Source: Byssothecium circinans
Taxonomy: Eukaryota > Ascomycota > Dothideomycetes > Pleosporales > Massarinaceae
Length of the DNA stretch: 64,000 nt
Assembly: GCA_010015675.1 (NCBI GenBank)
Contig: ML976977.1
Span: 209,202-273,201, forward strand
Reading direction: 5' to 3'
In this document: in pieces, positions 49,378-61,619 of the stretch
Numbering within the stretch: position 1 is the stretch's first letter
Layout of the letters: every line of letters starts with the position of its first letter
Program-made: the position numbers and the translations under genes
Notes under the pieces: model-generated
Told to the model about the DNA's origin: nothing
The model's database searches: none
The model's input: only the letters and a program-made list of their open reading frames with translations

Positions 49378-51244
49378 ATGAGGTCGCTTATTGTTTTCTC
49401 CCTCTTCACATCTTTCACGTCCGCAATATGGCCCGCTCCTATAAGCTTCGAGCACGGGAATAGTGTAGCGTGGATATCAAAAGATGTGGAATTCAAGTGG
49501 GCTGGCGCAAGCAATGTGGGCTTTCTGATGCAAGAAACGGTCCATCACGTCTTCCGAGCAAACTCTAATGAGCATGACAATGCACAGAATAGCCACCACA
49601 AACGTTCCCAGGCGAGAGAACCGCCGACAGGACAGCAAATAATTGATTACGCCATCAAGTCAGCCAAGGAAACCTTATTCGAAAAGAACTTTGTACCTTG
49701 GAAGTTTCACCCGAGAAACTGGACGGAACCCACGGACGGAGTAGTCATATCAGAAGTCAATATCGAACTCCTGGGACAAGATCCAAAGGATGTTGCAAAG
49801 CCTCTAGCCGGAACTGTCGACGAGTCTTACCAACTATATCTCACGGTCGAAGGCGAAGATAGTAAGGCCACTATATCTGCCAACTCAAGCATTGGCATCG
49901 CCCGAGGCTTGACTACATTTACACAACTCTTTTACGCGAGCGAAGATGATGATCAGTGGGTATACACTCTATCCGCCCCGACCAGGATCTTCGATGCGCC
50001 TAGATTTGAACATCGCGGTCTCAACCTTGACACCTCGCGTCATTGGTTCTCCCCTCAAGACATCAAACGAACTATCGATGCCGTCGCCTATAGTAAGATG
50101 AATCGCTTTCATCTTCACGTGACTGACTCTCAATCCTGGCCACTTGTCATCCCGTCTATACCGGAACTTTCTGCAAAAGGCGCGTATCGGCCGGATCAGA
50201 TCTACTCCCCAGAGGATTTCGCGGATATACAGTACTATGCCTCCATTAATGGAGTCGAACTCATCACAGAGATCGATATGCCCGGACATACATCGTCAAT
50301 CGCTCTCAGCTATCCCGAACTCATTGCTGCACTCGAAATACAACCCAACTGGGATGCATATGCTGCAGAGCCGCCTTCTGGAACATTGAAGCTAAACTCA
50401 ACCGCCGTATATGACTTCCTTGAACAGCTTTTCAACGATGTCCTCCCCCGAGTCCGGCCTTACTCATCATATTTCCACACCGGAGGTGACGAAGTTAACA
50501 GGAATGCATACACCCTAGACGACACGGTCAATTCGAGCGATCCGGCAGTCCTCCAGCCCTTGATGCAAAAGTTCGTTGATCGCAACCACGACCAAGTCCG
50601 TGAACTCGGCCTTACTCCCGTTGTATGGGAAGAAATGTTGCTAGGGTGGAACTTGACACTGGGCGAAGACGTCATTGTCCAAAGCTGGCAGAGCGACGAA
50701 GCGGTAGCCCAAATCGTCGCAAAAGGACATAAAGCCCTGTTTGGCAATTACAACTACTGGGTATACTATTCATCACTTTCTAGCCGGGGGCCCTTCTCTA
50801 ACTAACAAATAACAACAGTACCTAGACTGCGGCAAGGGCCAATGGCTAAACTTTGATCCCTCCGTGTCCGCCAACTTCTGGCCCTACCAAGACTACTGCG
50901 CTCCCTTCCACAACTGGCGACTCATCTACTCATACGATCCACTCGCCTCTGTTCCTCCCGAAAACCAGCATCTGGTCATTGGTGGGGAGGCACACATGTG
51001 GGCTGAACAGACGGATCCAACGAATGTTGATCGCATGATATGGCCACGCGCTGCTGCCGCTGCAGAGGTCCTGTGGAGTGGAGCGAAAGATGCAAATGGG
51101 GAGAATAGAAGTCAGATTGATGCGGCGCCGAGGTTGAGCGAGATGAGGGAACGGCTTGTTGCGAGGGGGGTTGGTGCAGACCCAATTCAGATGCCGTATT
51201 GTACTATGGAAGGGATGAGGTGTCAGTTGGGGTATACTCCGTGA
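49378..51244 (+). CDS. Beta-N-acetylhexosaminidase (GH20)
   Basis: Secreted chitin-fragment hydrolase releasing GlcNAc from chitobiose-type substrates. Two exons (intron 50761-50818) give 602 residues. A signal peptide (about 1-16) precedes an N-terminal domain with a dibasic site (KR near residue 77) that may be a propeptide junction, as in Aspergillus HexA. The GH20 barrel has FEHRGLNLDTSRHWFSP, FHLHVTDSQSWPL, EIDMPGHTSSI and the catalytic Asp-Glu pair in HTGGDEVN (D371, E372). Later come VVWEEMLLGWN, VQSWQ and GGEAHMWAEQTD. Several N-glycosylation sites (NWT, NSS, NST) fit secretion. All catalytic motifs are intact. Confidence 0.96.
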
Positions 51245-51439
51245 TGGACTTCAGTAGAAGGGCTTTTTGAGAAGAAGCTCGAGGGACATGCTGTCCATCG
51301 AGAACGGGGCACAATATTGTTTTTCGCAGGTATAATAATATCAAGAGGATAAATCGCACTCTTACTTCTGCTCCTACCATCCCTCAATCGGTCTATTCCT
51401 GTGGATCTGCTTAGGATCAAACCATTGCACGATGATACC

Positions 51440-52465
51440 TCACACCATCAGCGCAAGCATCCCGGCAATCCCACCCACAACGCCAACAACCGCCTCCGCA
51501 GTCCTCATAGCCATTGCAGAACTACTGGTCTGACTCGGAGCTCCAACCACAGACTGATTCGTCGGCTGCCCGGCAGCACTAGTCTGCTCATTCCCGCCCC
51601 TCGGAGTATCCAGGGCCGTTACCGTCATGGAAATAATACCAGTAGACAGCGCCACCGTGCTATTTGATCCCCGCCCACTACTCGTTGTTGAAGATGTCTT
51701 TTTCGTAGAAGAACTTCCAGAGCCTCTGCGTGTAGTAGCGGAGCCCGTCGAATTCCTTGACGAAGAAGAAATCCGTGAAGATGACGAAGCACTTCCACCC
51801 TTAGCCGTGGCTATGACTTCGGACGAGGTAGCTTTCGATGCGCAGATGAGATGGTCATGTGCAGTGCCGGAAACGGTTTGGTACAATGTTGCACAGAAGG
51901 GGGATGCGGACGCCGTACTTCAAAAACGATCATCAGTCCTATCCTCAATCCGATCGCATGTCTGAGGATGGACTTACCAGACCATAGCAGATTTATCGTT
52001 CGCGCAATCACTCCTCGCCAAACACGCGCTCACAGACCGGCTCTCGACACACCTCGTGTACACCTGACAGTCCGTCATCGAAGTCCCCTTGCAGCATCCG
52101 AACCACGATTGCGACGCGTTGCGGAGACAGGTACTCGATTTGCTGCATGTAACTGCTTGGTCTTTCCTCAGGATCAGCAGTGGTTCTGTAAAAAGATACG
52201 ATTGGATTTGGATTTGGATGTGGGAAAGTGGCGTACCGCTGTTTCCTTGCAGATAGCCGCAAAGCGCTGGATCTGCTTCTCGTTTGGAGAGTTGGAGTAC
52301 GGGCTCTGGCTTCGACGTTGGTAGTGGTGTCCAGCCATTTGCGTCAAAAGGTCTGTTGATTGGTGTAGCGTGGGGCTGGTCGAGTTGAAGTGCCGTCGTT
52401 GCTCCCATACCCATCAAAGAGAGTAAGAAGACTCCAAAGCGAAGTGAAAAGAACATTTCGAACAA
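51440..52465 (-). CDS. Cys-rich and Ser-rich GPI-type surface protein
   Basis: Hypothetical extracellular protein of 293 residues in three exons (introns 51918-51977, 52153-52236). A signal peptide (about 1-25) precedes a Cys-rich domain of about 100 residues with the pattern TCSKSSTCL, FGCCKGTSMTDCQVYTRC, SACLARSDC and PFCATLY. A Ser/Thr-rich mucin-like stretch (SSSSRISSSSRNSTGSATT) follows and a hydrophobic C-terminal tail (AEAVVGVVGGIAGMLALMV) consistent with a GPI signal. Similar architecture is common in Dothideomycete surface proteins of unknown role. It is convergent with GH20. Splices were chosen to keep the cysteine pattern in frame; the 51918 acceptor (GAAG) is not the strongest type. 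Confidence 0.75.
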
Positions 52466-53093
52466 GTTACAAAAGAACTCTAGACCGTAAAATAGAACAT
52501 AAGACTGGATGAGAGAGGGCTCGGTTTGGTTTTTTTATCGAAGGTTGCATCTATATACTTAAAAACTCCCCAGTCAGGGAGCACAAGAGTTGGGCTGAGA
52601 GCTGAAAAGCTACCTGAGGGCGTACAATCGCCTTGAATAGAAGACCGGCGCTGTGTGCCGGTAGTACACGACGATTATTTCTGCCTAGGTGGAGGGTTAC
52701 ACATATGTATGCGTGTCTATCGTGCGTACGTGCTATTCGCTAGGTTTTAGCGAGGGTTGACCGGAGGGCCACATGGGGCTGTGCACTGCCTACGATAACT
52801 CTACAACACCCAGCCCACGATTGGAGAGACGAATATGAGTAAAAGAAGGCATCGGGCTATGCTTGGGTTTTGTCGTATGATAAGGGCAACTGTTCTTTTC
52901 TGGGGTCGGTGTGTGGATACGTACGCATGCCTTTAGTATATCATGTTACCGTCCTCCATAGAATTCCATAGCCTGACTCTGGCATCTCCCAACCTCGTCC
53001 AAAGTAGAGACAGTGTCTATCACATTGTCTCAAGGGATGATAGGCTCTTACATCCGTATGATCTTCCGATGCCACGCTCCAACGATAATAAAC
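52466..53093. other. Intergenic region
   Basis: Promoter of the Cys/Ser-rich protein gene and 3' region of the Zn2Cys6 gene. No credible gene, repeat or RNA recognised. Confidence 0.5.
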
Positions 53094-55008
53094 CTATAAT
53101 TGAAACCACTCCTGCCACTGATTGTCACCTCTCTTCCTAAATCCCGGATACTCTTCTTCCTCTTCCGCTCCACCAAGTGCTATCTCATGCTTTATAGCGC
53201 CCTCAAGAACCCACGTAGATTTCGCAAAATTGACCCAAAACCCGCCGTCTCTGTGTATAGCACCTTCGACAACAGCACACCAGAGCCTTGCATCCTCAAC
53301 CGGCCATCCAGTGGTTGGATCAACGACCTCCTCTTCAATTTCGATGACGCGCCTCGATACCAAGGCATGCTGATCATAGTCCCAGAGAGCTTCTCGCGGA
53401 GCCCCTCGTTCCATCTGTGCTAGAGCTTCGCGGCGCGTAATCGGGCATCGACAACGTGTAAGCGTAAAGTAGAGCAGCGGTAGCATCATAACTTCAAACT
53501 TGAAGTTTGCGGCTGGTTTGGTCGGTGGAGGCGGACGTGAAGGGGCAGTCCACGCTCTGCTAGTCTTGGGCATAAGTGGTTCCGTTAACGGCGGGGGCGA
53601 CCGCTTAGGCAGACCTTTGGAGTCGAAGATGAATTTGATGTAAGCATTCATAGCCTTGAAACCTTGCAGGTGTGCGTCGTATGGAGCCTGTACCACACTG
53701 AGAACACAAGCCGCTGCGATGTAGAGGCAATGGAAGCCCGCTTTGAGCTCAGCCGCCATGACTAGCTCTTTCGGCGTTAGGTGTGTGTTCTTCTCGAAGT
53801 TCTGGAATGCGCGCCACCATGATTCCAATTTTCGGAGTAATCTTTGTTGAAGGCGTTGAGTCTTTGGCCTGATCTTTGGGGGAGGGAATGATCTGGGAGC
53901 CGTATCGCGGAGGAAAGCCAAGACAGCGTTTTGAGCCTCAAGGCTAGCTGTTCGGGCCTCGTGAATATCGAAGAAAGGCCTAAGTTCGGGTGCTCCTGTT
54001 TCGATGACTGGCATACCAATGATTTTCTCTATCTCAACTCCAAACAGCAGGGCGCATGTGATGGTCCGGAAAAACATGGGTACGATTTCGGTCATGGTGG
54101 TGCCCGATTCAAATGCGGTCCTCGTGATTTCCGATATGCTGGGTACAGAGTCCCGTGTTGAGATTCTGTCTTTGGACAAGCCTTGATGCCATTCTGATAT
54201 GACTTTCAAGCCGTTGTACAAGTGCTGGAAAGCAGTGTGGAAGTTTGCTCTTAGAAACTCAATGCAGATGAATAGCAAACAGGTGACGAGACCAATCTCT
54301 GGGGTATATGACGCCTCGTTTATGCGCTCAATGAGATGTCGGACGGCTTTGTTGTAATGATAAAAGAGCAGCCCACGTCGATCTTCACCAGTGAGCGAGT
54401 GAGCAGCATTCTTGATGGTCCCGGTCTCTGACCTGTTGAGATATCCCAAAGCAATCAGAGCATGCCGGACAGACGGCTCCGACTGCGCCATCTGAGGTGC
54501 TATTCGTCCCCAGAAATTGCCATCAAATTCGCTTGCCATGTGCTCAGCACAATGGTGGTAGAACTCAAGATACTGCAAGCCATCACTCGAAACCGTGAGC
54601 GTGGGTACCGAAGGAATGGGTAAACTATGTCGGATAACGGATGCTTGCGTTAGGTCCAAGATACCAATTTGGTTGAGTTTCGTAGTTTTCCTATCCTGGG
54701 CATACCCTTCACAGTGCCGGCCCGAAGCAGTGCATCTATCAAGGTCAGCATCGGCGCCAAGAAGGGAGGACGCGTCTGCTTTCCATACTTTTGGCAGCTT
54801 GGCTTGCCTTCATCACAGCGGATACGTCGGAATCTAATGAATCCGGTCAGCAGTCTTCTAGCGACAATTTTTGAACAGCATCGTATATTGCATGTTTGGG
54901 CTTAGGGCCAACGTACTTGCATGTATTACAACCCGTCTTCACTTTAGCACCATATCTGCGGGTCTTTTTCAAACTAGGGAACTCGAGGATGGATGTTTGA
55001 GCTTGCAT
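53094..55008 (-). CDS. Zn2Cys6 transcription factor
   Basis: Fungal binuclear-zinc-cluster regulator of 592 residues in three exons (introns 54736-54788, 54834-54916). Reassembled exons 1-3 give MQAQTSILEFPSLKK, then the cluster GCNTCKFRRIRCDEGKPSCQ / KCTASGRHCEGY with six cysteines in the correct spacing, followed by a Lys-rich linker. The rest is the helical middle-homology type region (YLEFYHHCAEHMA to the acidic EEEEEY near the C-terminus) seen in the fungal-TF family. An ORF scan finds only the large third exon and misses the DNA-binding domain. The targets are unknown; the neighbours suggest nothing specific. Confidence 0.9.
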
Positions 55009-55667
55009 CGTTTCGCTGGATTAGTAGATGAAGGCGCGGAGGCATGATGAGAGTGTGGGAGTTCGTGGGGTCTTAGGTATGTTAAGGAGAAGGAATCTGA
55101 TGGATGTTCGGGGCTAGCGTGGTTCGAACGGCGATGTCAACCAATCATAGTCGGCGCGTCATCAACAAAAGTGGGCTGAGAGGCCGGCACTAGGACGGAA
55201 GAGGGAATGTACGAGTCGCCCAGTACGGCTAGCGGATTGCGAGATTTGGCTAAGCCACCTAAAATATAACGTATCGAGAATCACTATCCGGACGAATACG
55301 AAGTACGAAGTGGAGGGTGGCCGAGCCACGCACTGACGTAGCCTGTAAGGCGTAAATGGCCAGGCGTACCGTACCTTAGGTAGCAAGTCACAGAAGTCGG
55401 GTTGTAAAGAGGACCTAATCCCGCGCCAATGGGCCCTTCAGCAATTCAACGAACACTCCAACCCACTGTTCCTCACCGAGACACATTCTTCTTTCTTCTT
55501 CCACGACAACCCACCTGGTCCGGCACTCCCGACCCTCCCGATCCTTCCGGTCACCTTTACTTTACTCTGAGGTATACCTTACCTGCGCGACCTCGCTACT
55601 CTCATCGACGCCACAACCTCAACGTTGCCTTCACAGCAGCAGCAGCAACTCAACAACTCCCAACACC
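55009..55667. other. Divergent intergenic region
   Basis: Between the Zn2Cys6 gene (minus) and a small membrane-protein gene (plus). A GGTTCGAAC box near 55125 was checked as a possible tRNA T arm and not supported. No gene seen. Confidence 0.5.
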
Positions 55668-55943
55668 ATGCCTTCTCTCACCCCCCGCGACAATATGGGC
55701 TACGCGATCCACCCAGCCGGGATCGTGGTACTGTGCATACTCGGCTCCGGGGTCCTAGTCTTCATTCTATTCGGCATGTTCCGCTTCTATGGCCAGCCAA
55801 ACGCAAACGAAGGCACCTACAGGCCGATGACCGTCGAGCAGATGAGCTACATCAAGGACGTGAGAGACCGCAACCTCGAAGAGCTTGCGTATGAGGGACG
55901 GAAGGGCATGTTTGGGGGCAAGGGCAGGGTGCATGGCCGTTGA
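55668..55943 (+). CDS. Small single-pass membrane protein
   Basis: Hypothetical protein of 91 residues, single exon. A short polar start (MPSLTPRDNMGYAIHP) is followed by one clear membrane helix (AGIVVLCILGSGVLVFILFGMF, about 17-38) and a charged cytosolic or lumenal tail with MTVEQMSYIKDVRDRNLEELA. No cleavable signal peptide is obvious; it could be a signal-anchor protein. The charged tail with regular leucines and the clean ending give it a gene-like look. No family recognised. Confidence 0.6.
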   Translation: MPSLTPRDNMGYAIHPAGIVVLCILGSGVLVFILFGMFRFYGQPNANEGTYRPMTVEQMSYIKDVRDRNLEELAYEGRKGMFGGKGRVHGR

Positions 55944-56412
55944 GAGAATGAAGTCAGTTGGCTCCGCGATGGGAATTTGGTCTCGGACTCGGCATCTCGG
56001 AATGGAAAATCTGCGGTTATGGTATGGTATGGCATGGAATTGGGACTGGGACCTGGAAACTTTATATCTGGGCTGAAAATTGGGCCGACATCTGGATTCG
56101 AATGGCGTTTGGCAACGTGGTGGGAAGGTTCTCTTTTGGTGTAACACGGCTAGGCATGGGTTCGGAACGGCTGGGTGCAAAGGAACGACTAGGTACCTTG
56201 ATCGGCGTTATGCTATCGCGAAGAAAGTTTGGTTCCCCCAACACCAACGCATACCACGATTATGCGGTAATGGGAAACATAGGATAAGAGAGGAGACCAG
56301 CTCGCTGATTTTAATTCAATAGTTAGAAATCGTTGAGAACCTAACCTGCAGCGCAAAATAAACAATCGCTCAACCACCTTACTCTTCCCTGCTAACAAAC
56401 ATAAACAGAAAA
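55944..56412. other. Intergenic, tail to tail
   Basis: Gap between convergent genes. It contains GGTATGGTATGGCATGG-type short repeats near 56019-56036 and no credible gene. Confidence 0.5.
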
Positions 56413-57663
56413 CTAACATAGATCCGGCGTCGACCCATACCCGCTGTCCAGAGACTTGACCCTTTCCAATGGAGCCAACTCATTCGTCGCATCCTCAATA
56501 TCCTTCTTCTTCACGTTCGACCCAAAATCAAAATCACCAATTGTATGGTATTCCGCAGGAACAGTGACCACATTGTCCTTTCTGTCGCCAGTTTTCGAAG
56601 ACTTGGTCACTCTCTGGGAACTCTTGCGCATAAACTCCTTCAGCGAAACCACGGTCGACGTCGTTCGACCCAAAGACATCGGCGAAGAGGTAGCTGGAGC
56701 TGGTGTGGTATCAGTCGTAGTCTGAGGAGCCCCCAACACATCGTCGAAACTCGTCATAACCACATCACCATCGCTATCCTGTAGCACCGTCGACAAATCC
56801 GAAGACTCGATTTCCTCGCTCACACTAGCAAGCGGCGAACTGGGCGGATGACTCTTCCTTCTTGTAGCACTTGCCACCAACGCTCCCCAGAAGTCGGTCT
56901 TGTCGGCCTTCTTCTCTTTCTTTACTTCTTTGCAGTTCTCGGACTTGAGGATACCTTCAAAAGTAGTTGAGGCAGGCGGGTTGGCTGTCGGGGACGGAGC
57001 GGTGGGAGGCGGAGGTGGTGGGGGTTGGAGTTGGAGAGTGGGAAAGGCTGTTGCGATGGGAGAATGGACACCAAAGCGTTTCCCCCAGCGGCACTCGGAA
57101 GGATAGTCGCAGGAATTCCAGCAATCCTTCACGGGTGCGGGTGGCTGCGCATTCATGCGACGAGATATTTGGCAGCTTCCAACCCATTCATTTTCCGTGT
57201 ACTCTTCCGACGATGAGGAGGTAGAAGATAGAGGGGTTTCGTCGTAGATGGAATCCCTACGACCACTTCTCCTCCAACGCCCCCATGCCTTCCATCCTTG
57301 GTAGTCGAACTCGCTCGCACAAGCACGATGTTTTTTCACCTTGCTCGGCCTCACAGACTTCCGCCACGTCTTTACTGTCGTAGTACCAGCGCAGAAGTGA
57401 TGTCCGTCCTCAAGACAACGACGTGTTACGCCGAGAGAGTATGTGCGGCGGCACTGATGGCATTGCCATACCCACTGAAGGGGCGATGGAGGCGTTGCAT
57501 TTACATCGGGAGTTGGGTATGCCTTTGCATGACGCGGAGGAGGGTTGGAAACGAGGGCGATAGGTGTGCGTGGAGAAAATGGCGATGGGGGAATGGCGAG
57601 GTGGGATGATTTGAAGGGCTCTAGGCTGATTTTCAGCTTTGTGTTGTTCTTGGTGTTGCCCAT
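56413..57663 (-). CDS. Cys-rich hypothetical protein
   Basis: Uncharacterised single-exon protein of 416 residues. The start is set at MGNTKNNTKLKISLEPF; an in-frame ATG 90 nt upstream would add a basic leader. A Cys/His-rich region near residues 60-110 (WQCHQCRRTYSLG, RRCLEDGHHFCAG) and a second one (CWNSCDYPSECRWGKRFG) could bind zinc. The rest is Pro/Ser-rich and probably disordered, with a conserved-looking C-terminus (LERVKSLDSGYGSTPDLC). It resembles hypothetical proteins known in other Dothideomycetes but no function can be named. Confidence 0.7.
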   Translation of the reverse strand: MGNTKNNTKLKISLEPFKSSHLAIPPSPFSPRTPIALVSNPPPRHAKAYPTPDVNATPPSPLQWVWQCHQCRRTYSLGVTRRCLEDGHHFCAGTTTVKTWRKSVRPSKVKKHRACASEFDYQGWKAWGRWRRSGRRDSIYDETPLSSTSSSSEEYTENEWVGSCQISRRMNAQPPAPVKDCWNSCDYPSECRWGKRFGVHSPIATAFPTLQLQPPPPPPPTAPSPTANPPASTTFEGILKSENCKEVKKEKKADKTDFWGALVASATRRKSHPPSSPLASVSEEIESSDLSTVLQDSDGDVVMTSFDDVLGAPQTTTDTTPAPATSSPMSLGRTTSTVVSLKEFMRKSSQRVTKSSKTGDRKDNVVTVPAEYHTIGDFDFGSNVKKKDIEDATNELAPLERVKSLDSGYGSTPDLC

Positions 57664-59347
57664 TTTGTCGTATTTGAGGGGAGTGATGCCTCTAGTAGGC
57701 AATTGTGCTGTGATTCGTTTTAATTGAGCGAGGATGTTGTATCTTCGATGCAACGTTCGAAGAAATATCGTTTCTGTATGGTTGAACTGTTTGTTCTTGC
57801 AAAGCCCGGCTTTGCTAAAATATTGATATGATTGTAGCGAGTGAGTGTAGAGAAAGTAGTAAGGAGCACAGCTCGCAGAGCGAGAATATTATGTATGAAA
57901 ATATGTAGAATGAACGAATACAGCAGTAAATAAGTCCCGGAAATTAGGAACAGGAAATACTCTGGAAGACAAATGGAAGCACCTGATCGCCTTGTCTACG
58001 TCGGCGTTCTATCCCCAAGCCACAAAGAGGCGAACAAATACTCGTCCTTTGTCTGAATAGGCTCACCATTCGGCCTCCTTGTTTGCGATCGCAATTCGTG
58101 TCTCACATGATCCGTGCGCGCGTGTCTAGAATAGAAGCTGGTTCTTTGTTTAACTATACCAGGTGGACGGTTTGAGGCTCAATAGCTCGGAGAAGCTTGG
58201 CTCCAGCCCCGATCAGCGGGATGACATGAGCTGGGAGGTTGAAGAGGAGAGGCAACGAGAGAAGATAGTAATGCCTACGATAATGAATATGAGAGAAAGA
58301 CGTAGGATGAGAGATGTGGCTCGAAGTGTGACAATTAAGACTAGGTTTCCAGAAGCTAGAGGGAAGGAATTATAAAATAAACGTAAAAGAAAGTTGATGC
58401 ATCCACAGTGATGTGCCACAGTTGATATATCAAAACAATGGAGGTGAACACACGAGTATGTATTCAAGAAGCCACATACACCTCCATGAATTCATGGCAA
58501 TACCTAGATGGGGGTAAAAGATGACGGACTGTTATGCTCCGCCATCTCTAACCCTACCGTAAACCTAGAAGCACTCAATATGTACTAAGTTCGCTACTAA
58601 TACCCTTCAAACAAATCCAACGTCGTCACCTCGTCCGAAAGGCTTGGGGGCTAAGCTCCCGGTTCATTACCTTACATCTCACGTCTCCACACATCAAGAG
58701 CCAAGTCAGTCTCAAAACCAATGCATCGACATGGGGGCTTCGCGAAACGATGCGTGGTTCAACCGCAATTTACCAACATCGCCCATCCATCCAAGCCTCC
58801 GTTCCGCTCGCTGCCATAGGTAAACATTCCACTCGGCCAAGAATGTCGCCAAGGAGAAATCCCCTACCCCAGAGCATAGCCCTCGGAGCGTCCCAGATTA
58901 CCGGTAGGAGTCCGCTGGACGCAGAGACGATGCTGCATGTGGTGTCCATGGCCAAGTTGAAGAACAATGAAAGTGGGCCTTGGCATCAGAGTCAAAGGCG
59001 AGTCATCTGCGGGAAGGGAAGGGGAAGGGGTAATCGATCGCTTGGCTTTGATCGTGACGCGGCGCGGAGTTTTGGTTTCGATAGTGAACCTTGAACACCC
59101 CACATGCACGTTGTATATGCTCGTGAACCTTGGCCTTTTTGACCAAATTTGAATTTTCACTAGCAGACTGCTGGCAATATCAAAATAGGTACAAAACGAA
59201 TTGAATATTATGGGTACAGGATAGCTACGGCAGGTACGTCTAGAACGCATTGTAGCTGACCAGGAAAGACAGTATTGGTATCTCTAACTCCAACAAAAAT
59301 GCGCATTTAATGCTCCCAGAGAAGATCAACGACGGATTCCACTGCCC
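57664..59347. other. Long intergenic region
   Basis: About 1.6 kb upstream of the Cys-rich gene and downstream of the ammonium transporter. Several frames on both strands overlap each other and lack protein features. No RNA gene or strong repeat recognised. Confidence 0.5.
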
Positions 59348-61141
59348 TCATAGTGGGGGTTTCTCGTGGGAAACTCCTTCACGACCCATAGCTACCGCGT
59401 GACGATCGCCACCGACGCCTGTATGGGTATTATCTTGACTGCTTTCACTGGGCGTCTTGCCTTCAAGCATCTCGCTATGCTGTTGAATACCGTGACGATC
59501 ACCTTGAGGGATGGAATGCTCCCCACCAACGGGGTTGCTCTTCGCTGGCGTCCAGGCAAGGTAGTCGCGACGGACCTCAACGTAGTCATAGGCAAACTCT
59601 CCAAGCTGGTCGTCGTCCATTCCGAGAAGCTCGGCCTCTTCCGATGCGCGGAGGTGCAGTCCAGGAATCTTGTCGATTGCGAATGCGATGAGGGCACTCA
59701 CGACAAAGGTGTAGGCAGTGCATGCAACGATGTAGGCAATTTGAATGTACATCTGCTTCCAATTGTGGTTGATCCATCCACCCTCTGAAACACCGTTGTT
59801 CACTCCGTCGAGTCCGATAATGTAGGGAGCGGCGAAAATAGCGTTGAAGATGAGTCCGACCATGCCGGCGACACCGTGCTCAGCGAATACATCGAGGGCA
59901 TCGTCAATCTTGATCCAGAACTTGACTGCGCAATAAGTCAGCAGATGCTTCAATGCATGGGATGATTTGATGGAGACTTACTTTTGGTGGCAAAATTAGC
60001 CACAATACCGGTCACGATCCCAAGAGCAACGCTGGCCCATGGGGTGATGAAGCCGGAAGCCGGGGTAGCAGCGACAAGGCCAGAAATGCAGCCTGAGCAC
60101 CAGCCAACCATAGACCACTTGCGAGCCAGACGCCAATCAAGAATAGTCCAAGCCATGGCGGCGAACATAGCAGTAAGGTTGGAGTTCCAGCAGGCCACGG
60201 TAGCGCGGAGGTTGGCGCCGAAAGCAGATCCACCGTTGAAGCCGAGCCAGCCAAACCACAAGAAGACAGTCCCAAGGGTGATGAGTGAGACGTTGTGCGG
60301 TCGGAAATTGAGCATCATCTTCTCCTGACGACGTCCAAGGACCCAAGAGTATGCAAGAGCAGTCATACCCGAGGTGATCTCGACCGGACCTCCGCCAGCA
60401 TAGTCCAGACCACCCCACTTGAAGAACCATCCGTTGACGTTCCACGCCCAACACGCGACCGGGCAGTATACGATGGTGGCCCAGAGCCAGATGAAGACCA
60501 TCATCGGGATGAGGCGTCCGCGTTCGGCCACAGCACCAACAATAATGGCGGCGGTAACGGAACAGAATTGCATCTTTCGAAAATGTTAGCGCAAGCTCTT
60601 AAGTAAGGTATAGAGATACACGTACCTGGTAGAAAGCATACAAGAGTTCTGGAATCAGGGGGCTTCCAGGGCTAGGGGCGCCGAGGGCATTCTTGAGACC
60701 GAATTTGTCGAGGTTGCCAATGAAGCCATTCGTAGCGGTTGCGCTGAAGGCCAACGTGTAGCCCCAGAAGTACCATTGGAACGTGATAACGGAGGCGGAG
60801 AACATGCAAGCCCAGATCAGAGAGAGGGCAGACTTTCTTCGCGCAAGACCGGAGTAGAGGAATGCGAGACCCGGCACCATGATCAACACCATAGCCGAAG
60901 CTACGATGATGTAGGCGGTGTCGCCGGTTGAGTACCATTGATTCAGATTTTCTGTGCCTAAATTGCCATTGTCTTAGAAGATGTTCAAAGAGTTGAGGGG
61001 TGGGGCAGTGCGCGTGTGAAAGGTGACACTTCCTTCACATGCAAGATGGGCATGCAGAAGTAAAAACTCACTCGAATCTCCCCCGGTCACCTCGTCGGTG
61101 CCATTGAAGGGCACGGGAGCCCCGGTCCATGGGTAGGACAT
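59348..61141 (-). CDS. Ammonium transporter (MEP/AMT family)
   Basis: Plasma-membrane ammonium permease with eleven helices. Four exons (introns 59926-59981, 60574-60625 and about 60958-61071) give 523 residues. The N-terminus MSYPWTGAPVPFNG precedes YIIVASAMVLIMVPGLAFLYSGL, FQWYFWGYTLAFS, the Amt signature region VEITSGMTALAYSWVLG, GTVFLWFGWLGFNGGSAF and KWSMVGWCSGCISGLVAATPASGFI. The twin-histidine-type residues lie in RPHNVSLITLG and DVFAEHGVAGMVG. A soluble tail of about 100 residues is rich in Gly/Ser/His. The acceptor of the first intron is a tandem: TTTAG or CACAG six nt later, both in frame. Several HGATAR sites upstream suggest AreA-type nitrogen control. Confidence 0.95.
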
Positions 61142-61182
61142 GGTGGGCGAAGGTACCACGGCTTCGATTGGTGTGGTTCAGG

Positions 61183-61619
61183 TTATCGAGGCAGTGGTTG
61201 GCGGTAATGGGACTTGAACAGAAGAGAAGGAGAGCAGGAGTTGCGAGGCAGAAATTGGAGCCCTAACCATGGACTCGGTGGATAGCCGGGCTCATTTATG
61301 TACGTGAAGATAGGCCTGAGAGAACCTTATCAGCCCTTGTCAAGCGGCCAAAATAAGTAAACGCGAGCCACCCACAGCCGCGCGCGCCGTGGGGTCGCGT
61401 CCGACCTGGAGTCTTTGTTCTTTCGGGCCGGGTCCGGGGCGTTCCAGTGGCCTGTTATCGCCCTGTTTCCGGCGTGTTGACTGGCAGATAAGGGGCAGTT
61501 CAGCCTTTCCAGCTTCCCATGATGATGTGGTGGTACGCATCCTGGTTTCATCTGAAATGCAAGGCCTTGGCGTGGTGGTTTTTTGGTAAGTCGATTGTTC
61601 AGCGAACGGATACTGATAA
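61183..61619. promoter_or_regulatory. Five HGATAR sites upstream of ammonium transporter
   Basis: HGATAR sites occur at 61183-61188, 61327-61332 and 61455-61460 (on the minus strand) and 61486-61491 and 61614-61619 (on the plus strand); a sixth lies at 61781-61786. HGATAR is the site bound by the AreA/NIT2 GATA activators that turn on ammonium transporters under nitrogen limitation. Site density within about 440 bp supports, but does not prove, such control. Confidence 0.5.

Noticed and set aside
55100..55145. GGTTCGAAC box resembling a tRNA T arm
   Set aside because: No matching T stem, acceptor stem or A box could be found around it on either strand.
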